A stretch of DNA of 64,000 bases from Burkholderiaceae bacterium (lineage in GTDB: Bacteria; Pseudomonadota; Gammaproteobacteria; Burkholderiales; Burkholderiaceae_F), in the NCBI GenBank assembly GCA_022843955.1, contig JALHMQ010000021.1:27714-91713 (forward strand). The letters are read 5' to 3'. The notes beneath the pieces were generated by a model. It worked only from the letters and a program-made list of their open reading frames with translations, was not told where the DNA came from and did no database searches. Position 1 is the stretch's first letter. Each line of letters starts with the position of its first letter. The position numbers and the translations under genes are program-made. Positions 42,626 through 51,177 of the stretch are shown piece after piece.

Positions 42626-43824
42626 CCACCGCAGCCTTCCTGTGTGACGGGACCCGCACGCCGTTCGGTCGCTATGGCGGTGCGCTGGCGTCGGTGCGTG
42701 CCGATGATCTCGCCGCGCTGCCGATCAAGGCGCTGATGGCGCGTCACCCGCGGGTCGACTGGGCAGCACTCGACGAGGTGGTGTACGGCTGTGCCAACCA
42801 GGCCGGCGAAGACAACCGCAACGTGGCCCGCATGGCGGCGCTGCTGGCGGGGCTGCCGGTGCAGGTGCCGGCGGCCACCATCAACCGCCTGTGCGGCTCC
42901 AGCCTGGATGCGGTGGGCATCGCCGCGCGTGCGATCGGCAGCGGCGAGGCCGGGTTCATCATCGCCGGCGGCGTCGAGAGCATGTCGCGCGCGCCGTTCG
43001 TGATGCCCAAGGCCGACAGTGCGTTCTCGCGCAGCAACGCCGTGTACGACACCACGATCGGCTGGCGCTTCGTCAATCCGCTGCTCAAGGCGCAGGTCGG
43101 CATCGACTCGATGCCGGAGACCGCCGAGAACGTGGCGCAGGAGTTCAACATCGCCCGTGGCGACCAGGATGCGTTCGCCCTTCGTTCGCAGGCGCGCTAC
43201 GCGGCGGCGGCCGCGGCAGGCTTTTTCCGCGACGAGATCACTGCGGTCACCGTGGCCGGCCGCAAGGGGGAGGTCGTGGTCGATGCTGACGAGCATCCGC
43301 GCGAAACCACGCTCGAGGCGCTGGGCAGGCTCAAGCCCGTGGTGCGCGCCGACGGCAGCATCACCGCCGGCAATGCGTCCGGCGTCAACGATGGCGCCTG
43401 TGCGCTGATCGTCGCCAGCGAGGCAGCCGCCGCGCGCCACGGCCTGACGCCGCGGGCGCGCGTGCTCGGCATGGCAACCGCCGGCGTGGCGCCGCGCATC
43501 ATGGGCATCGGCCCGGCGCCGGCCACCCACAAGCTGCTGCAGCGGGCCGGCCTGTCGCTGGCGCAGGTCGACGTGATCGAACTGAACGAGGCGTTCGCCG
43601 CGCAAGCACTGGCGGTGACGCGACAACTCGGGCTGGCCGACGACGCCGCGCACGTCAACCCCGCGGGCGGCGCGATCGCCATCGGTCATCCGCTGGGGGC
43701 CAGCGGCGCGCGTCTGGCGCTGACGCTGCTGCGCCAGCTCGAGGCGCGCGGTGGACGCTACGGCGTGGCCACCATGTGCATTGGCGTGGGGCAGGGGATT
43801 GCCCTGCTGATCGAACGCGTCTGA
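42622..43824 (+). CDS. paaJ: 3-oxoadipyl-CoA / 3-oxo-5,6-dehydrosuberyl-CoA thiolase
   Basis: 400 aa thiolase ending the pathway, giving acetyl-CoA and succinyl-CoA. The acyl-binding Cys is in NRLCGSSLDAVG (about 91), catalytic His in GHPLGASG and second Cys in TMCIGVGQG. VIELNEAFAAQALA is the usual thiolase motif. The GTG start at 42622 has AAGGAG upstream and overlaps paaR. PcaF of the beta-ketoadipate route is nearly identical in layout, but the context favours PaaJ. Confidence 0.92.
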   Translation: MTTAAFLCDGTRTPFGRYGGALASVRADDLAALPIKALMARHPRVDWAALDEVVYGCANQAGEDNRNVARMAALLAGLPVQVPAATINRLCGSSLDAVGIAARAIGSGEAGFIIAGGVESMSRAPFVMPKADSAFSRSNAVYDTTIGWRFVNPLLKAQVGIDSMPETAENVAQEFNIARGDQDAFALRSQARYAAAAAAGFFRDEITAVTVAGRKGEVVVDADEHPRETTLEALGRLKPVVRADGSITAGNASGVNDGACALIVASEAAAARHGLTPRARVLGMATAGVAPRIMGIGPAPATHKLLQRAGLSLAQVDVIELNEAFAAQALAVTRQLGLADDAAHVNPAGGAIAIGHPLGASGARLALTLLRQLEARGGRYGVATMCIGVGQGIALLIERV

Positions 43825-43965
43825 ACCTGCTCTGATGCGAAAGGACTCGCCCGCCACGCTTGACGCCATCCGGGGTTCATCGGCAACTTGCATGCAACGC
43901 CGACCGCACTACGGCAACATCGCAGCATCGACAGCGACAACAACGACTCACCAGGAGACCCGCCC

Positions 43966-45129
43966 ATGAAGTTCACCACCCAGCTCCTTGCGGCCGTGCT
44001 GGCCGCCACCGGCCTCGGCCTGACTCACGCACAGGCCCAGGCGCAGACCATCAAGGTCGGCGTCACGGTATCGGCCACCGGCCCGGCCGCCTCGCTCGGC
44101 ATTCCGGAGCGCAACACGTTCCCGCTGCTGCCCAAGACCATGGGCGGGCGACCGGTCGAGTTCATCATCCTCGACGACGCGTCCGACACCACCACCGCGG
44201 TGAAGAACACGCGCAAGCTGATCACCGAAGACCGGGTCGACGTGATCGTCGGCTCCACCATCACGCCCAACTCGCTGGCCATGGTCGACATCGCCGCCGA
44301 GACCGAGACGCCGATGATCTCGATGGCCGCATCGAGCCGCATCGTCGAGCCGGTCGACGCCAAGCGCCGCTGGGTGTTCAAGACGCCGCAGAACGACCAG
44401 CAGATGGCCGTGGTGATCGTCTCCCACATGATCGGCGCCGGCGTGAAAAGCGTCGGCTTCATCGGCTTTGCCGACGCCTACGGCGAGGGCTGGTGGAACG
44501 AGTTCAACAAGATCGCCAGCGCGCGCGGCCTGAAGGTCGTGGCCAGCGAGCGCTATCAGCGCACCGACACCTCGGTCACCGGCCAGGTGCTCAAGATCAT
44601 CTCGGCGCGCCCCGATGCGATCCTCATCGCCGGCTCCGGCACGCCGGCCGCCCTGCCGCAGAAGACGCTCAAGGAGCGCAACTTCGGCGGCCAGATCTAC
44701 CAGACCCACGGCGTCGCGAACAACGACTTCCTGCGCGTGTGCGGCAAGGACTGCGAAGGCACGCTGCTGCCGGCCGGTCCGGTGCTGGTGGCTGACCAAC
44801 TGCCTGCCGACCATCCGGTGAAGAAGTCGGCCACCGCCTATGTCACCGCGTATGAGGCGGCGCACGGCAAGGGCAGCACCTCGACCTTCGGCGCCCACGC
44901 GTGGGACGTCGGCGTGCTGCTGCAGGCGGCCATTCCGGTGGCACTGAAGAAGGCGCAGCCGGGCACCAAGGAGTTCCGCGCCGCGCTGCGCGATGCGCTG
45001 GAAGGCGTGAAGAACGCCGCCGGTGCGCACGGCATCTTCAACATGACCGCCAGCGACCACCTGGGCCTGGACCAGCGCGCCGCGGTGATGGTGCGCATCA
45101 CCAACGGCACCTGGCGGCTGGTGAAGTAA
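43966..45129 (+). CDS. ABC transporter periplasmic binding protein (LivK type)
   Basis: 387 aa with a signal peptide (KFTTQLLAAVLAATGLGL, cleavage near AQAQAQ) and a type I periplasmic binding fold (IKVGVTVSATGPAASLGIPE; DDASDTTTAVKNTRKLI). The start ATG 43966 follows CCAGGAGACCCGCCC. Placed right after paaJ and before its permeases, it is probably for an aromatic acid such as phenylacetate rather than branched amino acids. That substrate is an inference from context. Confidence 0.85.
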   Translation: MKFTTQLLAAVLAATGLGLTHAQAQAQTIKVGVTVSATGPAASLGIPERNTFPLLPKTMGGRPVEFIILDDASDTTTAVKNTRKLITEDRVDVIVGSTITPNSLAMVDIAAETETPMISMAASSRIVEPVDAKRRWVFKTPQNDQQMAVVIVSHMIGAGVKSVGFIGFADAYGEGWWNEFNKIASARGLKVVASERYQRTDTSVTGQVLKIISARPDAILIAGSGTPAALPQKTLKERNFGGQIYQTHGVANNDFLRVCGKDCEGTLLPAGPVLVADQLPADHPVKKSATAYVTAYEAAHGKGSTSTFGAHAWDVGVLLQAAIPVALKKAQPGTKEFRAALRDALEGVKNAAGAHGIFNMTASDHLGLDQRAAVMVRITNGTWRLVK

Positions 45130-45290
45130 GCGCAGCCTGGCTGCGTCCGACGATCTGCCGGCGCGGCGGAACCCGGTGAGCGTGCAGCAGGCGCCACCGG
45201 GTTCCCGCCGGCACCAGCATCGGCAAGAACGCCAGCACCAACGCGCGCGCAAGGGTGGCGCGCGACCATGACAACAACAACGACGGTCCG

Positions 45291-46328
45291 ATGAACTTCG
45301 AAATCGCCCTGCTGCTCGGACAGGACGGCATCACCAACGGCGCCATCTATGCGCTGCTGGCGCTGGCCCTCGTGCTGGCCTTTGCCGTTACCCGCGTGAT
45401 CTTCATTCCGCAGGGCGAGTTCGTCGCCTACGGAGCACTGACGCTGGTGGCACTGCAGGCCGGCATGTTGCCGGGCACGCTGTGGCTGCTGATCGGTGCC
45501 GGCGTACTGGTGGCGCTGGTCGACGGCATCGACGCATTGCGCACCCGTCAATGGCGTCGCCTTGTGCCGATCGCCGGCTGGAACCTGGCGCTGCCGCTCG
45601 GGCTCTGGGGCCTGCTCAGCGCGATCGACCTGCCGAGGATGCCGATGGCGGTGCAGATCCTGCTCGGCCTGCTGGTGGTGGTACCGCTCGGGCCGATGCT
45701 CTATCGGCTGGCCTACCAGCCGCTGGCGGGCGCCTCGGTGCTGGTGCTGCTGATTGTCTCGGTGGCCGTGCACGTGGTGATGGTGGGTCTGGGCCTGCTG
45801 CTGTTCGGCGCCGAAGGCTCGCGCACGCCGCCCTTTTCCGAAGGCCGCTTCGAGTTCGCGGGGATCGTGGTGGGCGCGCAGACGCTGTGGGTGATCGGCT
45901 GCTCGGCCGCATTGATCGTCATCCTGTACCTGATGTTCGAGCGCACCATCTACGGCAAGGCGTTGCGCGCCACCGCGGTCAACCGTCTGGGGGCGCGCCT
46001 GATGGGCATACCCACCACGCTTGCCGGCAAGCTGTCGTTCTTCCTGTGCGCGCTCATCGGTGCGGCCAGCGGCATGCTGATCGCGCCGATCACCACGATC
46101 TACTACGACACCGGTTTCCTCATCGGGCTGAAGGGCTTCGTCGGCGCCATCATCGGCGGGCTGGCGAGTTACCCGCTGGCGGCGGTCGGCGCGCTGCTGG
46201 TCGGCCTGCTGGAGTCGTACTCGAGCTTCTGGGCGAGCGCCTACAAGGAGGTGATCGTCTTCACGCTGATCATCCCGGTGCTGCTGTGGCGCTCGCTGCG
46301 CACCCATCATGTGGAGGAAGAGGAATGA
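45291..46328 (+). CDS. ABC transporter permease (LivH type)
   Basis: 345 aa polytopic inner-membrane permease: [23 protein letters not shown] at the N-terminus and GKALRATAVNRLGARLMGI, the ATPase-coupling loop. An insertion around residues 60-105 separates the first helices. ATG 45291 is chosen over an in-frame GTG at 45255. The stop overlaps the next gene by 4 bp. Confidence 0.88.
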   Translation: MNFEIALLLGQDGITNGAIYALLALALVLAFAVTRVIFIPQGEFVAYGALTLVALQAGMLPGTLWLLIGAGVLVALVDGIDALRTRQWRRLVPIAGWNLALPLGLWGLLSAIDLPRMPMAVQILLGLLVVVPLGPMLYRLAYQPLAGASVLVLLIVSVAVHVVMVGLGLLLFGAEGSRTPPFSEGRFEFAGIVVGAQTLWVIGCSAALIVILYLMFERTIYGKALRATAVNRLGARLMGIPTTLAGKLSFFLCALIGAASGMLIAPITTIYYDTGFLIGLKGFVGAIIGGLASYPLAAVGALLVGLLESYSSFWASAYKEVIVFTLIIPVLLWRSLRTHHVEEEE

Positions 46329-48154
46329 GCGCGGTGCTGGCGCGCCGCGCGCTGCCGCCGCGCCTGGTGTTCGGCGTGTTCGTGGCACTGCTGGCGGTCG
46401 CACCGCTGGTGCTGCCCGAGTTCACCGTCACGCTGCTCAACTACATCGGCCTGTACGCGCTGGTGGCACTGGGTCTGGTGCTGCTCACCGGTGTGGGCGG
46501 ACTCACCTCGTTCGGTCAGGCTGCCTTCGTCGGCCTCGGTGCCTACACGACCGCCCTGCTCACCGCGTCGACGACGCTGCCCGGCTGGCTCGCCTGGATC
46601 GGCGCCAGCGCGTGGCTGGCATTGGTTGCCGGGCTGCTGCTGACGGCGCTGTTCGCGGTGGTGCTGGGCTCGATGACGCTCAAGCTCTCCGGCCACTACC
46701 TGCCGCTGGGCACGATCGCCTGGGGCATCAGCCTGTACTTCCTGTTCGGCAACATGCAATTCCTCGGCGGCTTCACCGGCCTGTCGGGGATTCCGCCGAT
46801 CAGCGTGCTGGGCGAGCCGATCGACACCGGGCGCGAGATCTTCTACCTGATCTGGCTGTTCCTTTTGGCGGGCATCGTCACCACCCAGAACCTGCTCGAC
46901 TCGCGCGAGGGCCGGGCGATCCGCGCGCTCAAGGGCGGCATGGTGATGGCCGAGTCGATGGGCGTGAACACCTCGGCCGCGCGCATGACGATCTTCGTGC
47001 TGGCCGCGCTGCACGCCTGTGCCAGTGGCTGGCTGTACGCGCACATGCAGCGCTTTCTCAACCCCACGCCGTTTTCGCTGCACACCGGCATCGAGTACCT
47101 GTTCATGGCGGTGGTCGGCGGTGCCGGGCACGTGTGGGGTGCGCTGCTCGGCGCCACCGTGTTCACCGTGGCCAAGCAGTGGCTGCAGGACTGGCTGCCG
47201 GCGATCATCGGTCAGGCCGGCAACTTCGAGGTGATCGTGTTCGGGGTGGTCATGATCATCGTGCTGCAGCGGGCGCGCGACGGCCTGTGGCCGCCGCTGG
47301 CGCGGCTGATGCCGGTGCGTGCAGCGCCGCGCCGCATCGATGCCCACGCGCCGCCGCTGGCGCGACGCGCCATGCCGGCGGCCGACGAGACGCTGCTCGA
47401 GGCGCGCCGCATCACCAAGCGCTTCGGCGGCCTAGTGGCGGTCAACGACATGCACCTGTCGGTGCGCGCCGGCGAGATCGTCGCCCTGATCGGCCCCAAC
47501 GGCGCCGGCAAGAGCACCATGTTTAACCTGATGTCGGGCGTGCTCGATCCCACCAGCGGCGAAGTCCTGCTGCGCGGCCAGCCGGTGGCCGGCCACAGCG
47601 CACGCGAGGTGGCGGCACTCGGCCTGTCGCGCACTTTTCAGCACGTGCGCCTGATGGGGCAGATGAGCGTGCTGGAGAACGTCGCCATCGGCGCGCACCG
47701 GCGCGAGAACCCGGGCCTGCTGGTCGGCGTGCTGTCAGGTGCGTGGCGGCTCGACCGCAAGCAGGAGCAGCGGCTGCTGGCCGAGGCGGCGCGCCAGGTC
47801 GAGCGCGTGGGTCTGGCCGATCACATGTTCGAGCCTGCCGGCAGCCTGCCGCTGGGCAAGCAGCGCCTGCTGGAAGTGGCGCGCGCCCTGGCCGCCGATC
47901 CGTGCCTGCTGCTGCTCGATGAACCGGCGGCCGGCCTGCGTTACCTCGAAAAGCGCGCGCTCGCCGATCTGCTGCGCAAGCTGCGCGGCGAGGGCTTGTC
48001 GGTGCTTCTGGTCGAGCACGACATGGACTTCGTGATGGGGCTGGTGGATCGCGTCTACGTGATGGACTTCGGCCAGAAGATCGCAGAAGGGCTGCCCCAG
48101 GAAGTGCAGCGCGACGCCCGCGTGCTCGAGGCATATCTCGGGGGCATCGAATGA
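46325..48154 (+). CDS. Fused ABC permease-ATPase (LivM-LivG type)
   Basis: 609 aa. The first about 340 residues are a LivM-type permease (YIGLYALVALGLVLLTGVGG; SREGRAIRALKGGMVMAESM). After a Pro/Arg-rich linker comes a LivG ATPase: Walker A GPNGAGKST, signature SLPLGKQRLLEVARAL, Walker B LLLLDEPAAG and H-loop VEHDMDF. The signature departs from LSGGQ, as usual for LivG. ATGA overlaps join it to the genes on both sides. Confidence 0.9.
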   Translation: MSAVLARRALPPRLVFGVFVALLAVAPLVLPEFTVTLLNYIGLYALVALGLVLLTGVGGLTSFGQAAFVGLGAYTTALLTASTTLPGWLAWIGASAWLALVAGLLLTALFAVVLGSMTLKLSGHYLPLGTIAWGISLYFLFGNMQFLGGFTGLSGIPPISVLGEPIDTGREIFYLIWLFLLAGIVTTQNLLDSREGRAIRALKGGMVMAESMGVNTSAARMTIFVLAALHACASGWLYAHMQRFLNPTPFSLHTGIEYLFMAVVGGAGHVWGALLGATVFTVAKQWLQDWLPAIIGQAGNFEVIVFGVVMIIVLQRARDGLWPPLARLMPVRAAPRRIDAHAPPLARRAMPAADETLLEARRITKRFGGLVAVNDMHLSVRAGEIVALIGPNGAGKSTMFNLMSGVLDPTSGEVLLRGQPVAGHSAREVAALGLSRTFQHVRLMGQMSVLENVAIGAHRRENPGLLVGVLSGAWRLDRKQEQRLLAEAARQVERVGLADHMFEPAGSLPLGKQRLLEVARALAADPCLLLLDEPAAGLRYLEKRALADLLRKLRGEGLSVLLVEHDMDFVMGLVDRVYVMDFGQKIAEGLPQEVQRDARVLEAYLGGIE

Positions 48155-48918
48155 CGGCGCCTGTCGACGATCCGGTGCTCGATGTGCGCGACCTGTGCGT
48201 GGCCTACGGCAAGGTCGAGGCGCTGCACAACGCCAACCTGCGCGTGCCGCGCGGCCAGATCGTCACCGTGATCGGCCCCAATGGCGCCGGCAAGACGACC
48301 ATGCTGGCGGCGATCATGGGCGCGCTGCCGGCCAGCGGCACGGCGCGCGGCGAGGTGCGCTTCGCGGGAGCCAACTGCGTCGGCGCCCAGATCGAGGACA
48401 TGGTGGCGCGCGGCATGACACTGGTGCCGGAGAAGCGCGAGCTGTTCGGCGAGATGACGGTCGAAGACAACCTGCTGCTCGGTGCATTCCAGCGCTACCG
48501 CAGCGGTGCACGCGACCAGCGCGAAACGATGGCCGAGGTGTTCGCACTCTTTCCGCGCCTGCAGGAGCGCCGTGCGCAGCTGTCGGGCACGCTGTCGGGG
48601 GGCGAGCGGCAGATGCTCGCCATCGGCCGCGCGCTGATGGCGCGGCCGACGCTGCTGATGCTGGATGAACCGTCGCTCGGGCTGGCGCCGCTGATCGTGC
48701 GCGAGATCTTTCACATCATCAACGAGCTGCGCCGGCGCGGCGTCAGCATCCTGCTGGTCGAGCAGAACGCGCGCGTGGCGCTGCAGGTCGCCGACCATGC
48801 CTACGTGCTGGAAACCGGCGAAGTGGCCCTGGAAGGCCCGGCCGCGCAGCTGGCGCAGGACCGGCGCGTGATCGAGACCTACCTGGGTATCGGGCGGGTG
48901 GCGCCGGGCGCGGCCTGA
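48151..48918 (+). CDS. ABC transporter ATPase (LivF type)
   Basis: 255 aa second ATPase of the importer. Walker A GPNGAGKTT, signature TLSGGERQMLAIGRAL, Walker B LLMLDEPSLGLAP and H-loop LLVEQNARVAL are intact. The start overlaps the previous gene by 4 bp. It ends the rightward paa/transport block; 135 bp later the leftward signalling operon ends. Confidence 0.92.
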   Translation: MTAPVDDPVLDVRDLCVAYGKVEALHNANLRVPRGQIVTVIGPNGAGKTTMLAAIMGALPASGTARGEVRFAGANCVGAQIEDMVARGMTLVPEKRELFGEMTVEDNLLLGAFQRYRSGARDQRETMAEVFALFPRLQERRAQLSGTLSGGERQMLAIGRALMARPTLLMLDEPSLGLAPLIVREIFHIINELRRRGVSILLVEQNARVALQVADHAYVLETGEVALEGPAAQLAQDRRVIETYLGIGRVAPGAA

Positions 48919-49053
48919 ACGCAGCGTCGGGCACGAGCAGGCTGGCCGGTGCCCGGCCGAGCGCGCTGATGCCCCGCGTGCGGCCGGATGTCGGGCTGCC
49001 GCCGTGGCGTTGCGCACGTCGGCCATCGCAACCGGCAGGTGGCGGTCAGTGGC

Positions 49054-51177
49054 TCACGCGCCCGCCTGCTCCAGCATCGGCGCCGATAAGCGAAGGGTGC
49101 CGGCGCCAAGCATGGCGGTGATCTGGGCAGCGGCCACCGGCCGACTGAAGTGGTAGCCCTGCAGCACGTCGCAGGCCATCTTTTTCAGGGTGCTCACCTG
49201 CTCCGGCGTCTCGACGCCCTCGGCCGTGACCTTCAAGCCGAGACTCTTGGCGAGCGACACGATGGCGCGCACGATGGCGAAGTCATCGGCGTCGTGCGGC
49301 AGGCCATCGATGAAGCTGCGGTCGATCTTCAGGTTCGACAGCGGCATGCGCTTCAGGTAGCTCATCGACGAGTAGCCGGTGCCAAAGTCGTCCAGTGCCA
49401 CGCGCACGCCGAGGTCGCGCAGCGCGATCAACGTCGCGAACGTGCTGCTGGTGTCTTCCATCAATGCACTCTCGGTGATTTCCAGTTCGAGCAGGTGCGG
49501 CGCCAGGCCGGACGCCGTCAGCGCCTCGCGCACCACCTCGACCAGGTTCGCGTCGCGGAACTGCAGCGGCGACAGGTTGACCGCAACGCGCAGTTCGTGA
49601 CCTTCGGCCTGCCAGTGCGCGGCTTCGCCGCACGCGGTGCGCAGCACCCACTGGCCGATCGGCACGATCAGTCCGTTTGCTTCGGCCAGCGCAATGAAGT
49701 CCAGCGGCAAGACGGTGCCGCGGATCGGGTGCTGCCAGCGAATCAGCGCTTCGACCGAGACGATGCGACCGGTGTTCGCATCGACCTGCGGCTGATAGGC
49801 GAGCGAGAACTCGCCCCGCTCCACCGCCTGGCGCAGACCGGCGCTCAGTTCCATCCGCTGCATCGCGAGTTCGGTCAGCGCCGCGCTGTAGTACTGGCAG
49901 TTGTCGCGGCCCAGTTCCTTGGCGTGATACATCGCGGTGTCGGCGTGCTTGAGCAGCGTGGCACCGTTCCCGCCGTCCTCCGGATAGACCGCGATGCCGA
50001 TGCTGGCTGTCATCAGCACCTGCCGGCCGCAGACGGAAAACGGCTGCCGCATCAGCTCGAGCACGCGCTGCGCGATCGCGAGGGCATCCTCGGGCTGGGC
50101 GACGTCGAGGATCAGCGCCGTGAACTCGTCGCCCCCGAGCCGGGCCAGTTCGACATCCGACGCCTGGTTGCACCCGCGCGATACGAGGTCGGACGCGCGC
50201 AGGCCCTGCTGCAGGCGCTCGGCCGCCGACTGCAGCATCAGATCGCCCGCACTGTGGCCCAACGTGTCGTTGACGCCCTTGAAGCCGTCCAGGTCCATGA
50301 ACAGCACGCCGAGGCGGCGGTTGGCGCCTTCGGCACGCGCGACCTCGCGGTCGACTCGATCGATGAACGACTGCCGGTTTGGCAGGCCCGTCAGGGCGTC
50401 GAAGTAGGCCAGCCGCGCGATCCGGTGTTCGGCGTCCTTGCGTTCAGTGACGTCGCGCGACAGCACGATGAAGCGTGGCGGCTCCTCATCGACGCCGGAC
50501 TTGCGCGAGATCGACAGCTCGAACCAGAACCTGCCTTGCTGCAACGGCAGTTCGAACTGATGTCCGGTCGACAAGCCGTGCTGGTCGGCCGCCTGCAGCG
50601 CCTCGATGCACACCTGGGCCGCCGCGGGCGGCAGCACCTCTTGCACGGTCCTGCCGAGGAACTGCTCCGGCGGCGCCCCCAGCAGTGGGCTGTGCGGCGT
50701 GTGGCAGTCGAGGTAGCGACCTTCCAGGTTCATCTCGAACAGCAGATCCGGGATCGCCCGCAGGATGGCCTCGCTGCGGGCGTTCGCGCTGCGCAGATCG
50801 AGCAGTGCCTGTCGCCCGCGCAGCAGGTAGCGCACGCGGTGGCCGATCAGTGCCCAGTTGATCGGCTTGGCGATGAAGTCCGTCGCCCCCGACTCGTAGG
50901 CGCGTTCGATCGATGCGATGTCATCCATGCCGGTGACCATCACGATCGGCACCTCGTCGCCTGATTCGCCCCGCAATTGCGCACAGACGTCGAAGCCGCT
51001 CAGGCCCGGCATCTCGACGTCAAGCATCACCATGTCGCAACGCTGCGCACGGAAGGCGGCCAGTCCCGGCTCGCCGCCATCTGCCGTGACGACGTCGTAG
51101 CCTGCCCTGGCAAGTGCCGCCCGCATCAGGAGCAGGGCGGTGGCGTCGTCGTCGATGACGAGAATGCGTGCGGTCAT
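49054..51177 (-). CDS. Response-regulator cyclic-di-GMP enzyme (REC-PAS-GGDEF-EAL)
   Basis: 707 aa. REC domain (4-120; phospho-Asp in MVMLDVEMPG, Lys in IAKPINW), PAS (about 135-250), GGDEF (about 255-430; ARLGGDEFTAL) and EAL (about 440-690; SVEALIRWQHP, NLSPLQF, DDFGTGYSS, AEGVET). Both catalytic motifs look intact, so it could make or break c-di-GMP; a short insertion (SRGCNQASDV) precedes GGDEF. It starts immediately after the stop of the hybrid kinase, with no gap, so it is the likely phosphorelay output. Confidence 0.93.
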   Translation of the reverse strand: MTARILVIDDDATALLLMRAALARAGYDVVTADGGEPGLAAFRAQRCDMVMLDVEMPGLSGFDVCAQLRGESGDEVPIVMVTGMDDIASIERAYESGATDFIAKPINWALIGHRVRYLLRGRQALLDLRSANARSEAILRAIPDLLFEMNLEGRYLDCHTPHSPLLGAPPEQFLGRTVQEVLPPAAAQVCIEALQAADQHGLSTGHQFELPLQQGRFWFELSISRKSGVDEEPPRFIVLSRDVTERKDAEHRIARLAYFDALTGLPNRQSFIDRVDREVARAEGANRRLGVLFMDLDGFKGVNDTLGHSAGDLMLQSAAERLQQGLRASDLVSRGCNQASDVELARLGGDEFTALILDVAQPEDALAIAQRVLELMRQPFSVCGRQVLMTASIGIAVYPEDGGNGATLLKHADTAMYHAKELGRDNCQYYSAALTELAMQRMELSAGLRQAVERGEFSLAYQPQVDANTGRIVSVEALIRWQHPIRGTVLPLDFIALAEANGLIVPIGQWVLRTACGEAAHWQAEGHELRVAVNLSPLQFRDANLVEVVREALTASGLAPHLLELEITESALMEDTSSTFATLIALRDLGVRVALDDFGTGYSSMSYLKRMPLSNLKIDRSFIDGLPHDADDFAIVRAIVSLAKSLGLKVTAEGVETPEQVSTLKKMACDVLQGYHFSRPVAAAQITAMLGAGTLRLSAPMLEQAGA

